A stretch of 64,000 nucleotides of DNA from NCBI RefSeq assembly GCF_001316285.1, contig NZ_BBDO01000003.1, positions 198,729 through 262,728 on the forward strand, given 5' to 3'. Positions within the stretch are counted from its first letter, which is position 1, and each line of letters begins with the position of its first letter. The notes below the pieces were generated by a model. That model saw only the letters and a program-made list of their open reading frames with translations. It did no database searches and was not told where the DNA came from. Below are positions 33,784 to 45,614 of the stretch, in pieces. The DNA comes from Vulcanisaeta sp. JCM 16161 (GTDB taxonomy: Archaea; Thermoproteota; Thermoprotei; Thermoproteales; Thermocladiaceae). The position numbers and the translations under genes are program-made.

Positions 33784-34983
33784 ATGCCCACTGGGGAGGT
33801 TATTTTCCTCACGCTACTTGAGGTGAGCACCCTAGTGCTACTGGCCGACCTAGTGGGTGGTGTACTCGTTAGGTATGGCTTCCCAAGGGTTGTGGCTGAG
33901 CTCCTTATCGGGCTTACCCTAAGCCCATACGCCCTGGGCTCCTTACTAAACGCGGTACTCCACATGGAGTTGTTCACGATTAATGACTACCTACTATTCC
34001 TCACAAACCTCTCGGTGATACTGCTATTGTTCGCCTCAGGCCTTGAGCACGGCCTATCGACCCTCAGGGAGGGCGGTATATATGGCGCATTGGCCGCAGT
34101 ATTCGGCGCCATAATCCCCTACGCCCTGGTATACTGGGTCTTGGTGAGTATGGGTTTGCCGTTTACGGAGTCCTCAATTATTGCCCTATCAACGGCACCC
34201 ACGAGCCTAGCCGTCGTTGCCGGGATCATAGAGCGCGAGGGCTTGGCTGGGCTACCCAGCACTAAGGTTTTAATTACGGCCGCCTCCATAGACGATGTTG
34301 TCGCCCTAATACTCCTATCCATGGTGATCGCCACGGTAAGCACGGGTGGCTTTACCTACGGCTCGTTAATCACGGCCGTAAAGATCGTGACCCTCTGGGT
34401 CCTGGTATTCCTACTCTCCGTATTGTTCATACCGAGGATACTAAACAGTTGGTGAGGAGACCATCGTGTACGCATCCTTAGTGGTTCTCTTCGGCATTGT
34501 CCTCATAATGACCACCCTGGGCTTCTCCGAGGTCATTGCAGCCTTCATAGCCGGTGTAGCCGTTGCCGAAAGCAGGTTCTCGCAGAGGGTTAGGGAGACG
34601 GTGAATGTGCTACTGGCGATATTCGGCTCCATATTCTTCATAGCCATGGGCCTCCAGCTAAACTTCAAGTATATACTTAACATTGAGGTCTTGGTAATGG
34701 CCCTCGCGACCTCCGTTGCGGCCATCGTGGGTAAGGTCATTGGCATATACCATTCGCCTACCTGAGGCTTCGTAGTGGCCGTGAATCAATAATCGTTAGT
34801 TATGGCATGATACCGAGGGGTGAGATGGGGCTTGTGATTGCATCCATTGGATTAAGCAGTGGGTTGATTACCATGGGCGATTTCGGCGTTATAATACTCA
34901 TGGTGTTGATAACCACGGTAATAGGCGCCGTAGTCTATAGGCGGGAGGCCTGCAGGTTTAGGTTATCAGCGAGGGCGCGCTAA
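33784..34983 (+). CDS. Cation/proton antiporter (CPA2, KefB-like)
   Basis: A ~400-residue transporter in three frames (shifts near 34450 and 34755). It shows VRYGFPRVVAELLIGLTLSP (first-helix region with a P-x-x-x-x-E-x-x-G motif), LLFASGLEHGLSTLR, LSTAPTSLAVVAGIIE, ITAASIDDVVALILLS with the paired aspartates of the ion-binding site, and AFIAGVAVAESRFSQRV then MGLVIASIGLSSGLI. This is the Na+(K+)/H+ exchanger fold of CPA2. No RCK/TrkA domain is attached. Its 3' end overlaps the convergent acyl-CoA synthetase gene by ~18 nt. Confidence 0.83.
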
Positions 34984-36355
34984 ACCCCTAATCACTGCAT
35001 ACTCATAGAGAGCCCTCAATGCATTTGCCGCGGTCTCCAGCCTATCATAGGTAGCACACCGCCCTCCTCAAGCCTCGCCTTAAAGGCTTGGCATCCTCAT
35101 TAGCGCTAATCCCAAAGACAACTATTGGCTTATCAAACCTCCTCGCCTCTATTATGTAATCCGCGAGCTTAGGAGTCATGCCCGGCAACTGCATTTGGCT
35201 AGTACTAACGCCATGTCTACGTAGCTCGTTGGTAGTACCGTGTCCAGCACGAACTTGTACATGGCATCCGTGGCACTGCCAGTTAAGTCAATCGGGTTAG
35301 CCGTACTCGCGAAGGGCGGCAGCGACTTGGAGAGGGTGTCACGAATTTCCTGCGGAAGTTCAGGGACCACTAACCCAACGGACTCCACATTATCAACGGC
35401 CTGAACACCCGCCCCACCACTATCCGTGATTATCAATACCCTGTTGTCCCTGGGCAGCGGCTGTGTAGCCAGGGCCTTGGCGACCTCCAGCGCATCCATT
35501 AGGTTATTAACCTCTATGGCACCTGCCTGCCTTAGCATTGCGTGGTATATTTCGTAATTACCCGCCAGGCCGCCGTGTGGGACTTAACCGCCCTGCCGGA
35601 GGACTTGGACCTGCCCGCCTTATAAACAACCACCGGTTTAGTCCTGGTAACCCTCCTCATCACCTCAAGAAGTCTCCTTCCCTCTCCTGGGTATTTCAAC
35701 CCCTCAATATACATAACGATAACCCTCACATTATCATTGCCCGCCAAGGCCTCGAGCAACTCCACCTCATTAATGTCGAGTTTGTTTCCGTAGTTTACGG
35801 CTAGTCCAACGCCAATATTCCTCCTGGCCGCCCAATCAAGTATTGCCGCAGCAACCGCGCCACTTTGGCTTATGAGGGCTATTGGTCCCGCCACAGGCCT
35901 CTCCATCCTTCCCTGCGGTATGAAGAATGTGTCAAGGCCATTAAACGCATTATAAACACCAATACAATTAGGCCCGAGTATCCTAACCCTACCCTGCGAC
36001 GCATTCCTAACCTCACCCTCGAGTCTTGCCCCATCTTCACCAACCTCACTAAAACCACCACTAATTATTATGGCTACCTTGACGCCTTAGCCACGCACTC
36101 ATTGATTATTTTGGGTACCGTGGACGCCGGCGTAACTATTACGGCTAGGTCGACCTCACCCGGTACCTCAAGCACGGACCTATAGACCCTGTGGCCCATC
36201 AATTCTGTGTAGCTTGGGTTAACTAGGTAGACCCTGCCTCGGAACTTGGTGAGTAGGTTCCTGGTTATTACACCGCCGACGCTACCCTCCCTAGCCGTGG
36301 CGCCTATTATGGCTATTGACCTGGGGTTGAATAGGTAATTAAGGCCCTCACTCAC
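34966..36355 (-). CDS. ADP-forming acyl-CoA synthetase alpha subunit
   Basis: About 460 residues joined from five frames. It has the CoA-binding Rossmann domain (NPRSIAIIGATAREGSVGG, VDLAVIVTPASTVPKI), the succinyl-CoA-ligase-like flavodoxin domain (ALISQSGAVAAAILDWAA), and GRAVKSHTAA with the conserved phospho-acceptor histidine of subdomain 2. A C-terminal part (VLIITDSGGAGVQAVD) follows. In archaea this enzyme makes ATP from acetyl-CoA or other acyl-CoA. No beta subunit is seen in the window, so it must be encoded elsewhere. Shifts lie near 36095, 35550, 35190 and 35070. Confidence 0.8.
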
Positions 36356-36381
36356 GGCCTTACTAATGAGGACTGGGCTTA

Positions 36382-37242
36382 TTACGTATTACTCATTTGC
36401 ATTGGCGCTATATATACGGGGAACCAGTCCTCCCTCCTAATCACTATGGTGTTGTAGGTGTAGACGTACCTCATGGCCATGCTTAGGTAGAGTAGTGATG
36501 GTAATGATGTGGTTGGTGTCGCATTGCAGTAGTACCAAACGCCCAGCGGCCTCAGTGTGCCGTTTATTGAGGATATGTTCATTGCGAAGTACGTGGGCCC
36601 GCTCGGCAATACCGGTATTGGCTCACTAACGTTGCACTTAACCTCACCAACCACCTGCCCAAGTGAGATGAGGTTGAAGCCCGTTATGTTTGTGCTTCCC
36701 ATCGGGGCCATTTGGAATATGTAAACCCTGAGGATTGGCCTGGATAGGTTCGTTATCAGTGGCACTGCGTATATGACGCCTGAGTCCTGGGTCGTTAGTT
36801 GAAACACGCCCTTCTTAACCACGCCGTAGACCACCGCCGTGGCGTTTAGGCCATAGGCAAACCCGGACCTTGTCAGGTTGGCGAGGTTTCCAGGGTAGCC
36901 GGTTACGCTTAGCCCTGGGGCTATGATAACGGTATTATTCAGCCCCTGGTAAATCATTAGTATGAAGTATGAGCCGCTGGGTATCTCGCCGCTTATGGTT
37001 ATGTTCGTCCCAGTCCTCGGTATGTAGATGCTTAGTTCCGTTATTGGGAAGTTGAAGTTATTCACGCCCATTACCACGAGTAGGTTACTCCCGAAGCCCA
37101 GGTAGGCGTTTGCTGTTAGGTTTAGGTAGCCGGTTACTGTGGTTAGTGGTGATGGTATTGAGAGTATTAGGGAGAGGGATGCTATGAATCCCACGAGTAT
37201 TATCAAGCCACCAAGGGCGTAGGCCGGTATCCCCCTAGCCAT
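36382..37242 (-). CDS. Membrane-anchored extracellular protein, unknown
   Basis: A 286-residue protein with one N-terminal TM segment (AYALGGLIILVGFIASLSLIL) and a long beta-rich extracellular part with many N-x-S/T sequons (NLTAN, NITIS, NLTRS, NATPT). This fits a single-pass anchored glycoprotein on the cell surface. No domain was recognised. It lies 45 bp downstream of rad50 on the same strand, where nurA sits in some crenarchaea. Confidence 0.6.
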   Translation of the reverse strand: MARGIPAYALGGLIILVGFIASLSLILSIPSPLTTVTGYLNLTANAYLGFGSNLLVVMGVNNFNFPITELSIYIPRTGTNITISGEIPSGSYFILMIYQGLNNTVIIAPGLSVTGYPGNLANLTRSGFAYGLNATAVVYGVVKKGVFQLTTQDSGVIYAVPLITNLSRPILRVYIFQMAPMGSTNITGFNLISLGQVVGEVKCNVSEPIPVLPSGPTYFAMNISSINGTLRPLGVWYYCNATPTTSLPSLLYLSMAMRYVYTYNTIVIRREDWFPVYIAPMQMSNT

Positions 37243-37287
37243 AGCCTCGGGTTAATGGCTTAGTTCCAATATAAAATTGCTTCTTCA

Positions 37288-39695
37288 TCATGAGTTTGCG
37301 AACATGGACTCACCCCTCTCATTAACAAAGCCAACCCTTATCACGTTGTCGGCTATCGTCTCCAGGGCATCAACATGGGACGTTATTATGACGGTCCTAA
37401 CACCATTACTGAGGCTCCTAATCCAGTCACCAACCCTACGCCTATGCTCCTCATCGAGGTGCTCGGTTGGTTCATCAAGTATTAATATTGGTATTACGCC
37501 CATTACGACCCTGGCAATCGCATACCTAAGCATTAGGGAGACTAAGTTCCTCTCGCCGATCGACAGAGCCTCAATGGGTAGTGAGACCCCGTCATTCCTC
37601 CTCACCATCACCTCGTAATCCTCATTAACCTCCATGGATGCGTATGAGGCCTTATGCATCAATTCCTTCATCATCACATTCAACTCCTCATTAACAGAGT
37701 CAAGGAATATCCTCCTAACCACGGGCTTAACATCATCAAGGACCTGCTGAAGCCTACTGAGCATGTCAGAGGCGCCAACATACCTATTCAACTCACCCCT
37801 AACCCTACCCAACTCCGATTCCCTACCCGTTAACTCGCCCCTCAACTTCTCAATCCTATCCCTAAGTGCGTTAACCCTACCCCTCAACTCCCCAACCTCC
37901 CTCATCAACGAGTCCCTCCTCACACTCAACTCCTTAATCCTAGCCCTAACACCCTCAAGCTCCCTAATCCTCCCCTCCAACTCCCTAAGCCTACCCTCAA
38001 TGCCCAACCTCTCACTACGTATACTCAACAACCTAGACTCATAATCCCTAACCCTCCTCTCAAGCTCATCAGCGCTTGCCAACTTACCCCTCAACTCGGC
38101 GACTCAACCTTAGCCCTACCCAACTCCTCAAGCTCCCTATTCAACCTACCTAACTCACCCTCAACACCCTCCAACTCCCTCCTCAGTGATTCCTCATCAT
38201 AACTGCCAATTCTCGATAACTCCTCGACCAATGAATCCCTCCTGCTACGTAATTCCTCAAGAGACGCCCTAATAACGCCCTCCTTACCCAACTCACCCTC
38301 AATACCCCTCAACTCACCCTCCAACCTACTCAACTCCTCGGCTTCACCGCTAAGCTACCCAACCTACTCACTAACTCCTCCCTCCTCCTCATCAACTCCC
38401 TCAACCTAACCTCCCTACTGGCCACTAGCTCCTGCGCCAAGTCCCTACTCAATGGCCTACCACACAATGGGCACCTCTCCACAGAACCGCCCTTTAGAAG
38501 GCTCAGTTCCATCTCCACATGCTCAATCTCCGCGTTGATCCTAGCCAGCTCCTCCCTAGCATTGTTAATCTCTACGTCTATTGATGCCTTCCTAGCCAGT
38601 TCCCTCCTCAACTCCTCTGCCTTTGCCTTAAGTCCACTAATTCTATCCAGTTCATCATTCAACTCCTTAATACTCTCATCAATACTCTCCAACTCCCTCC
38701 TAATCTCCTCAACCCTCCTCCTATAGTTCTGGGCGAGCGCCAGCCTCGCCTTAACATCATCCCTCCTCCTCATCAATTCCTCAAGCCTGCTCCTCAACTC
38801 ACCCTCCCTTGAGACCACGGACTCGAGCTCAACGACCCTAGCCCTCAATTGGCTCAGTTGGTTTAGGGATTCTTTCAATGTATTTAACTCATTCATGACC
38901 CTACCCTCCTCCTCACTAAGCATGGTCAGTCTCTGTCTCAACTCCGCATACTCACCCTCAAGCCCCTCCAACTCCTCCTCACTACTCATTAACCTACTCA
39001 ACTCCTCCTCAACAGCCCTAAGCTCCCCCTCCCTCTCGCTCAAGACCCTCTCCGCGTTGGAAACCTCGCCCTCCAACCTACTTACTTCCTCCTTCCTACT
39101 CCTCAACTCCCGCTCAAGGACCTCGAGCCTACCCCTAAGCCCCTCGGTAATACTAGACACGGACCTAAGCCCCTCCCTAACCACGTCCTGCCTAGCCCTC
39201 TCAATGGCATCAAGCTAAGCAGGTATCCAGCTTAAACTCACCCCTCCTACCACTCCTTAGTATCTCCCTAATCTCCCCCTGCCTGACGTAGAGTAGTTCC
39301 GAGAATGTCTCAAGGTCTATGCCCGTCGTCCTAACCACGAACTGCGTGACCTCCCTATCCCTAGCCGCAACCCTCTTACCACCCTCATCAAGGACGTAGG
39401 TCTGCGACTCAAGGGTCTTCTCGGTGCTAAACGCCCTCTGTACCAGGTATCTGCGCCCATCGATACCTATGTACTCTAGGCGAATAATGGCGCTGGATGC
39501 GCCGCGCCTAACCAAGTCACTAAGCCTATACCTACCCCTAACCCATTCTGAGCCGTACAGCGCCATCGCTATTGCCTCCAGTATGCTCGTCTTCCCTGAG
39601 CCATTAGGCCCATGTATGAAGTTAATGCCCTCGGTGATTACGGCCCTACCCCTAATTATTGACCTGAAGTTCTCGATCTCGATCCTAGTTATCAT
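37288..39695 (-). CDS. rad50: DNA double-strand break repair ATPase Rad50
   Basis: ABC-type ATPase of the Mre11-Rad50 complex. It is joined from four frames (shifts near 39200, 38340 and 38095), ~800 residues. The N-terminal lobe has FIHGPNGSGKTSILEAIA (Walker A) and the Q-loop region LLYVRQGEI. A ~500-residue coiled coil is broken by the zinc-hook RCPLCGRP (near 38460). The C-terminal lobe has SLPIEALSIGERNLVSLML (signature), ILILDEPTEHLDEEHRR (Walker B and D-loop) and TVIITSHVDAL (H-loop). The start at ATG 39695 is 22 bp after mre11. Confidence 0.92.
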
Positions 39696-39717
39696 TTCTG
39701 GGCACCTAGCCAATCAA

Positions 39718-40933
39718 CTATCGACTTACTACCCTGAGTGGTACTCCGACCAGGTTCTCTAGGGTCTTTAGGGCACCCTCCTCATCATCGGCCCTAACCC
39801 TCTCGATTATGTCCATAACCACACTCACCAACTCATCATTACCCAGCTTCGACCTTAGGGCCTGCCTAATTATTTCATTAATACCACCAAAAACCCTAAT
39901 AGACCTCTCACCCTCGCCAACCTGCCTCTCGAGACTGAGCCTGATGTCTACCCAGGCCCTCGTGAAGAGTTTCCTAAGTTCAATGGCGTTGAAGTCCCTG
40001 GTCGAGTAACCACTGGCTACCTTACCCTCGATCTCCAGGATAACCAACGAACCCCTCTGATCCATGTTACTGGCTATGTACGACACATCACTCCTAACGA
40101 CGCTGGGCCTGGCCTCATCATACTTAACCCTCACCCTGACAAGCCTCCTGGAAACCCCAAGCCTAATATCGCTGACTTTAACGCCATTACCACCAACATC
40201 AAGTAGTAGGAAGCCCTTTGGTCCGTGTCCTTAACCTTCCTCAACTTCCCATCTACATACTCATAAATCTCGAACTCCCTGGCATCCCAAACCTCGAGCG
40301 AGCCTGGGTAAACCGCGTTAATCCTCGGGTGCTTAAGCCCATGCTCATGTATGTGACCAACCGCGAAGTACTCAATACCCAACTGGGCCAGTGGCTTTTC
40401 ATTAACCATGAACACGTCGACATTGGGCATTGGGTATATGTACGGCGCGCCCTCAATGTATTGGTGAATAACCGCTATGTTAATGCCACCACCCCTCAGG
40501 CATTTAATGAGTTAATCAGCTTGCTCTGCATGTCCGTATACACCGTACCAACACCAATCAACCTAACGCCGCCTAAATCAACGTAGCCATTATCGAGGTA
40601 CTGAATCAACCCCATCTGGTGAAGCACAGCCAATGGGTTCTCGACGGGGTTTATGACCGATGAGTCGTGATTACCCCTAATGGCTATGACCCTGATACCC
40701 GCCTCCCTAAGTCTCGTCAATCCCCTAATCGCCGTTATGTAAATGCTCGGTGACGGTCTCTGGGTGTCGAAGAAGTCCCCACTAATGATCACGGTATCCA
40801 ACCCCCTCTCCTCCCTGAGCTGTATGAGCCTATCAACGGCGTTCAGGAATGCCCTGTTATAATCCTCGAGCCTCTCCTCTAACCCGTACTGACGGTGACC
40901 GAGGTGTATATCGGCTAATTGCGCAATTAGCAT
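39718..40933 (-). CDS. mre11: DNA repair nuclease Mre11
   Basis: Mn-dependent exo/endonuclease of the Mre11-Rad50 complex, ~405 residues from three or four frames (shifts near 40500 and 40200-40135). Phosphodiesterase motifs: QLADIHLG, IISGDFFDTQRP, VIAIRGNHDS, AVIHQYIEG and FAVGHIHEHG. The C-terminal capping and Rad50-binding part follows (VKYDEARPSVVRSDVSYI). The ATG at 40933 overlaps the herA stop. Confidence 0.9.
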
Positions 40934-40934
40934 T

Positions 40935-42854
40935 CTAACCAACCCTCAGTAACCCATCCTTAATTGCTTTTGCTGTCAGGGCTATTACGTGTGGGCATGG
41001 CTCATAAGATGCACCACATACCTCACAACTCCAGGAGTTCTCGCCGAGCCTAACCTCAACGTGGGCATCACCGACCCTACCGCTGAGGATGCCTGTATCC
41101 ATGCCCACACCATCCACTTCATTAATCAACGGGACCGCCTCAATCATTCTCCTCGCACTAACCCTGGTGCTAAGGACCCTCTCAACCTTCTTCCTCAACT
41201 CCTCAATGTTTAAGTCAACCTGTGCACCCCACGCCTTGCTTAGGTCTATGTCAGAGCCTCCGTAATCAAGTACCCTATCCCTGAGCCTAATCACGAGTGG
41301 CAATGGCGTTATTGGGCCGACCACTATACCCTCACCAACATCAAGCATTGGTATTAGGCGACCGAGCTCCTCATTAAGCACCTCGCTGGCGCTGAGTACG
41401 GCCATTACGTCCCTCTGATTAACGAGCCTTAGTATTATCTGACTATTACATTGGCTTAGCACGTCCGGGTCGATCTTTGACGGCCTCTGGGTTATTACGA
41501 CTAGGTAAACGCCGAACTTACGCCCCTCACCGGCAATCCTCGAGATGACCCCCAGGCTAAGTGTTGACTTGACGGTCCTGGGCTGAGCAAACCTATGGGC
41601 CTCCTCAAGAATGACAACCACTGGGAATGGGTACTTAATACCTGGTAGGTTCCTCACGTGGTTAACCCTAGCCCTAAACACCCTACTCAGTATGTGGTAA
41701 ACCACGTGGTCCTGAACCTCATCACTCAGCCCGGCCAGGTTGACAATGGTTACGGAGCCAGGCCTTAGGACCTTATTGAGTGGTAGTGACCAGTACGTGT
41801 AAAGCCCAAGCCTCTTAAGTCTCCTTAAGTAAACCCTGGTGCTCACGAGCAGTGCCTTCTTCGTCTTACTATCTATTAGGTCCTCAAGCTCCTTCAGCAC
41901 CTTCTCCGCCTTCCTCCTACCCTCATCACTAAGCGTTACATTAAGCTTCCTCAGTACCCTGTCAATACCCGTGTTAGCGCCGTGATCCAGGACCTCATTA
42001 ATAACCTTGATCATTGAGTCCAGGTACCCAACTGCTTGGCGCCGCCGTACTTAACGATTATCCTGACCAGGGTATGGACCAGGTAAATGACGTACCTAAT
42101 CTTGGAGGCGCCCCTCGGTACACCGGCCACATCAGCCAAAATCTCCGGTTGAACCTTCATCGTGTTTATTTTATACCTCAAATCACCTGTACCTACCTCG
42201 GACGCCGTTATCACGGTGACCTTATCGAGGAATTGAGGGCCGAGTCTCGAGATGCTGTTCTTTATGTGTACGTACTCGCCGTGTGGGTCTATGACGAGTA
42301 TCGTGGCGCCCTTCTTCAGTAATTCCTCAATGAGTATTACTGAGGACCAGGTCTTCCCAGAGCCCGTGGATGCTATTATGGCTAGGTGCTCCTGAGGCCG
42401 TTCATGTCTATGCAGTAGGGTACGTTGGACCTGAGGGAGAGCCTACCAATGCATAGGGCCCTCTTTGGGTCAACTCTCACGAACTCGCTCACCATGCTAG
42501 TATCAGCCAGGTAAACCGGCGTGCCCACGGCTGGGGTTGTCCTTGGCATGTATATCTTGTCGCCGTACTTATAGCCGAGCACCATAACCCTGGCCTGCAC
42601 AACCTCGACAATGCTGTCCCTGGGCATGTCGTCTAGGACGTCGGCTACGTAACCATCAACCCCAACCCTATAGGCTCTCGTCTTATCCATAGTACCTGGC
42701 CGAGCACGTTCACGTTAACCTCCTTATCATCGACGTAGTCCCTCATGGGTATGTACACGTAGTCATAACGATTAACACCGCTGTTTCTCTTTATCGACAC
42801 TATGTACACCAATGGGCTCTCCACATTGACAATGAAGCCAACCTCATTAGCCAT
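40935..42854 (-). CDS. herA: HerA DNA helicase/translocase with Zn-finger-like C terminus
   Basis: Hexameric bipolar translocase for end resection, ~640 residues in four frames (shifts near 42680, 42390 and 42020). The N-terminal HAS barrel reads VGFIVNVESPLVYIVSIKRN. Walker A is IIASTGSGKTWSS (region 42330-42370), followed by ILVIDPHGEY. Walker B is VVVILEEAHRFAQ, and later comes VVITQRPSKIDPDVLSQ with the arginine finger. The last ~60 residues, after the usual end of the family, contain SWSCEVCGASYEPCPH then VIALTAKAIKDG. This C-x2-C-x6-C-x-H pattern followed by a helix resembles a SWIM zinc finger. HerA is first in the operon herA-mre11-rad50. Confidence 0.88.
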
Positions 42855-42963
42855 GCCTGGCAGGAAACTCTCGAATCACTGGGTATTTAACATGATGCTG
42901 ACAGGCGTTATGCAGAGCAGGACAAAACTTTTACCCTATTTAACTAATTAATTAAGTTGGGTA

Positions 42964-44104
42964 ATGCCCGTTAATGTGAGGTTCAGGTGCCTTAGATGCG
43001 GTTACTCGGGACCCAGTGATGGCCCACTATGCCCCAGGTGCGGCTTCCCATTAATAACGGAGCCAAGGGGTGTTTTGAGGATTGATAGGGAGAAGCCGAG
43101 CATCCTTAGGTACGCGTCGGCGCTGAATTATGGCAATAGGGTTGTGACTCTCGGCGAGGGCTTCACGAGGATTAGGAGGGTTAATGGCATACTCATTAAG
43201 GATGAGTCCAGGAACCCCACTGGGTCATTCATGGATAGGGGCTCATCAGTACTAGTTAGTAATGCAGAGGATGAGGTCAGGGTTTTGTTCGAGGAGGACT
43301 TCACACTGTCGATAGCGACATACGCAAATGCGGCTGGTGTTAATGTTAGGGTTTACGTGAACCCAGACGAAGTTGGTGCCTATACCGAGCTCCTTAGGTT
43401 ATCAACAATGGGTAATGTAATTATTGAATTTAGTGGCGGCAGTAGTATTACCACGGCATATGGCGAGCGCTATTCCTCGACGGCATTAAGACAATAGCCT
43501 ACGAGCTCTATGAGCAGGTCGGTGAGGTTGAGGGTGTGGTACTGCCCATGGAGAGGGGTTACCTGGCCCTGGCGGTTTATGAGGGTTTCAGGGAATTACG
43601 TGAGTGGGGCTTTATTGGTGACCTACCGAGGCTCGTTCTCGTTAGGCATAGGGCTGGCCGAATGACCGACATCAGTAATTGGCTTATTGAGGTTGCCGGG
43701 GCTAGTGTCGTCAGTGTTGGTGATGAGGAGACCATAAGGTCGATGATTGAGTTGGCTAGGAGTGGCATGTATGTTAAGCCGTGTCCGCCATGGCCTATGC
43801 CGTGGCATCGACCTTGGGTAGGGATTATGTAGTCGTTATAACGGGTACGGGGATTAAGGAGTACAGGGTTGGTAGGGAGCTTGGTGGCTTGACTAAACTC
43901 CAGGAGGCCGTACTCGGGGTTTTGGAGGGCTCTAGGCCGTTGACGGCCTATGAGGTTTGGGAGAGACTGGGCGGCGCGGCAACGATTCAGGGCGTTTATA
44001 AGGCGTTGAATTCGCTCGTTAGGCGGGGCCTGGTGGTCTTTGGTTATGAGATTCGCGGTAATAGGAAGGTTAGGGTTTATCGTTCATTATCGAATTATAA
44101 ATAA
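42964..44104 (+). CDS. Threonine-synthase-like PLP-fold protein fused to winged helix
   Basis: About 380 residues in three frames (shifts near 43490 and 43790). The N terminus is a zinc ribbon (CLRCGYSGP, CPRCGFPL), as in archaeal threonine synthase. The PLP fold type II core is recognisable from LIKDESRNPTGSFMDRGSS. The family has K in place of M in S-F-K-D-R-G, the lysine that binds PLP. The phosphate/substrate loop, normally T-S-G-N-x-A, reads FEEDFTLSIATYANAAG. The C-terminal ~75 residues form a winged helix (LTAYEVWERLGGAATIQGVY, ALNSLVRRGLVV). Probable catalytically inactive regulator; see findings. Confidence 0.75.
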
Positions 44105-44202
44105 TTAAGGATAATTATTAATAATGGATTAACAAGCCCGTGGATTCTACGGTGAATAAAAATTATAAATATATTTTATTAAATATAACCGGGGTGATTG
44201 GC

Positions 44203-45094
44203 ATGATGATTGAGAAGTTGCCGTCGACGTATGCTTCAATACTCAATGCGCTTGTTGAGTTGTACATGATGTCTAAGAAGCCCGTTAAGTCTAGGGATAT
44301 TGCTGAGAAGCTCGGTATTAATGAGGGTACTGTTAGGAATTCCATGGTCGCCCTGAGGGCCATGGGCTACATAGAGTCTAAGACCGGGCCCTACGGTGGT
44401 TATGTACCCACGCAGAAGGCCCTTGAGTATGTCAAGATGCCCGCGAACACGGTCTTCGCCCTGGACATAGCGCCAATATCAATTAATAAGTTGCCCACGA
44501 ACCTATACGTGACGGGTATTGAACTCCTCGACGTCATTAACCCATTCAGTAACAGGGCTTGTTAGGGTTATTGGTGATATGAAGAACATCAGGATTGGCG
44601 ATAATGTTAGGATTGGGCCTACGGCGAATAGTAGGGTTATAATTGAGGGCGTGATTACTGAGAAGAATGAGGGGTTGAGGGAATTGGTCGTTGCCATTAA
44701 TAAGTTGATAGCCATACCAAAGGTTAAGGTTGAGACTTTAATGAGTAGGAACGTAATAACCATAAAGCATGACTCACCACTTAAGGAAGCTGCCAGGGTA
44801 TTCGCCGAGAGGAAGATTAGGGCCCTCCCAGTCATTGATGGTGAGGGTAAGATAGTTGGTTTAATAACGACCAGCGAAATAGCCAGGGCTTACTACGAGG
44901 GCAACCTAAACGCCAGGGTTGAGGATTACGTGAGGAGGGATGTGCCTACGATTGATAAGGAGGCGGACATATACGACGCGATGAGGCTTATGACGGTTAA
45001 CAAGATTGGTAGGTTGATAGTGGTTAGTGGTGGTAAGCCCGTGGGCATAATAACCAGGACCGACATCCTTCAATACCTCGCATCACTCGAGTGA
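44203..45094 (+). CDS. HTH and CBS-pair transcriptional regulator
   Basis: About 295 residues in two frames (shift near 44560). Residues ~1-90 carry a winged helix (VKSRDIAEKLGINEGTVRNS, MGYIESKTGPYGGYVPT). The last ~130 residues form two CBS motifs (TLMSRNVITIKHDSPLKEA, IRALPVIDGEGKIVGLIT, then VPTIDKEADIYDAMRLM and GRLIVVSGGKPVGIITR). GGGGTGA is an SD-like site 4-10 nt before ATG 44203. The ligand is likely an adenosyl nucleotide, as known for CBS pairs; targets unknown. Confidence 0.82.
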
Positions 45095-45104
45095 GGACTT
45101 AAAA

Positions 45105-45413
45105 ATGCGGTACCAACCGTTAAGCATTAAGCCAACACACCTCTGCGAAATTTGTGAGGAGAGGCCCGCGGTTATTAGGTGCCGTATCTGCGGTAGGTAC
45201 GTGTGCATTGACGACTTCGATTACTCAATGAACGTGTGCAGGGCCTGCTCGGCAACCCTGTGCCAGGTATGCCACTCAAGGCTTGCAGTTGGGCATTGCG
45301 CCAGGTGTGGTAGGCTGGTTTGTAGGAGGGATAGTGTTAGGGTTGGGCTTAGTAGGTACTGCGTTGATTGCGCCAGGGAGTTGGGCTTGATTAATGAGGT
45401 TAAGAATAAATAA
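45105..45413 (+). CDS. Zinc-finger protein (B-box-like)
   Basis: A 102-residue protein with three to four cysteine-rich modules: CEICEERPAVIRCRICG, RYVCIDDFDYSMNVCRAC, CQVCHSRLAVGHCARC and RLVCRRDSVRVGLSRYC. The spacing of C-x2-C ... C-x2-C pairs resembles a B-box or HIT-type zinc finger repeated twice. It is 10 bp after the HTH-CBS gene and likely cotranscribed. Probable protein- or RNA-binding adaptor; no specific function can be assigned. Confidence 0.7.
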   Translation: MRYQPLSIKPTHLCEICEERPAVIRCRICGRYVCIDDFDYSMNVCRACSATLCQVCHSRLAVGHCARCGRLVCRRDSVRVGLSRYCVDCARELGLINEVKNK

Positions 45414-45437
45414 GAGGTTCACGCATTGGTTAGGTTG

Positions 45438-45614
45438 ATGAGCGAGAATAAGCCGGGTGAGGGTAAGCCTGCGAGGAAGCTCTTGATACCAAGCTTCCTA
45501 ACGCCAAGCGGAATTAAGCCGGAGGAGAAGAGGGAGAGGCGTGAGAGGAGGTTGAGGATTAGGCGTAGGACGGATGTTGATGAGGGTAAGGCCAAGATGA
45601 ACCTGAGACCATGA
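45438..45614 (+). CDS. Small basic protein
   Basis: A 58-residue, highly charged protein (EEKRERRERRLRIRRRTDV), starting at ATG 45438, with a 4-nt overlap to the next gene (ATGA). No globular domain is evident; it may bind RNA or be a ribosome- or nuclease-associated peptide. The lack of frame breaks and the tight coupling support it as a real gene. Confidence 0.55.
   Translation: MSENKPGEGKPARKLLIPSFLTPSGIKPEEKRERRERRLRIRRRTDVDEGKAKMNLRP

Noticed and set aside
36382..37242. NurA nuclease at the end of the herA-mre11-rad50 operon
   Set aside because: The protein has an N-terminal TM helix and glycosylation sequons, and lacks any RNase H-like acidic motifs of NurA.
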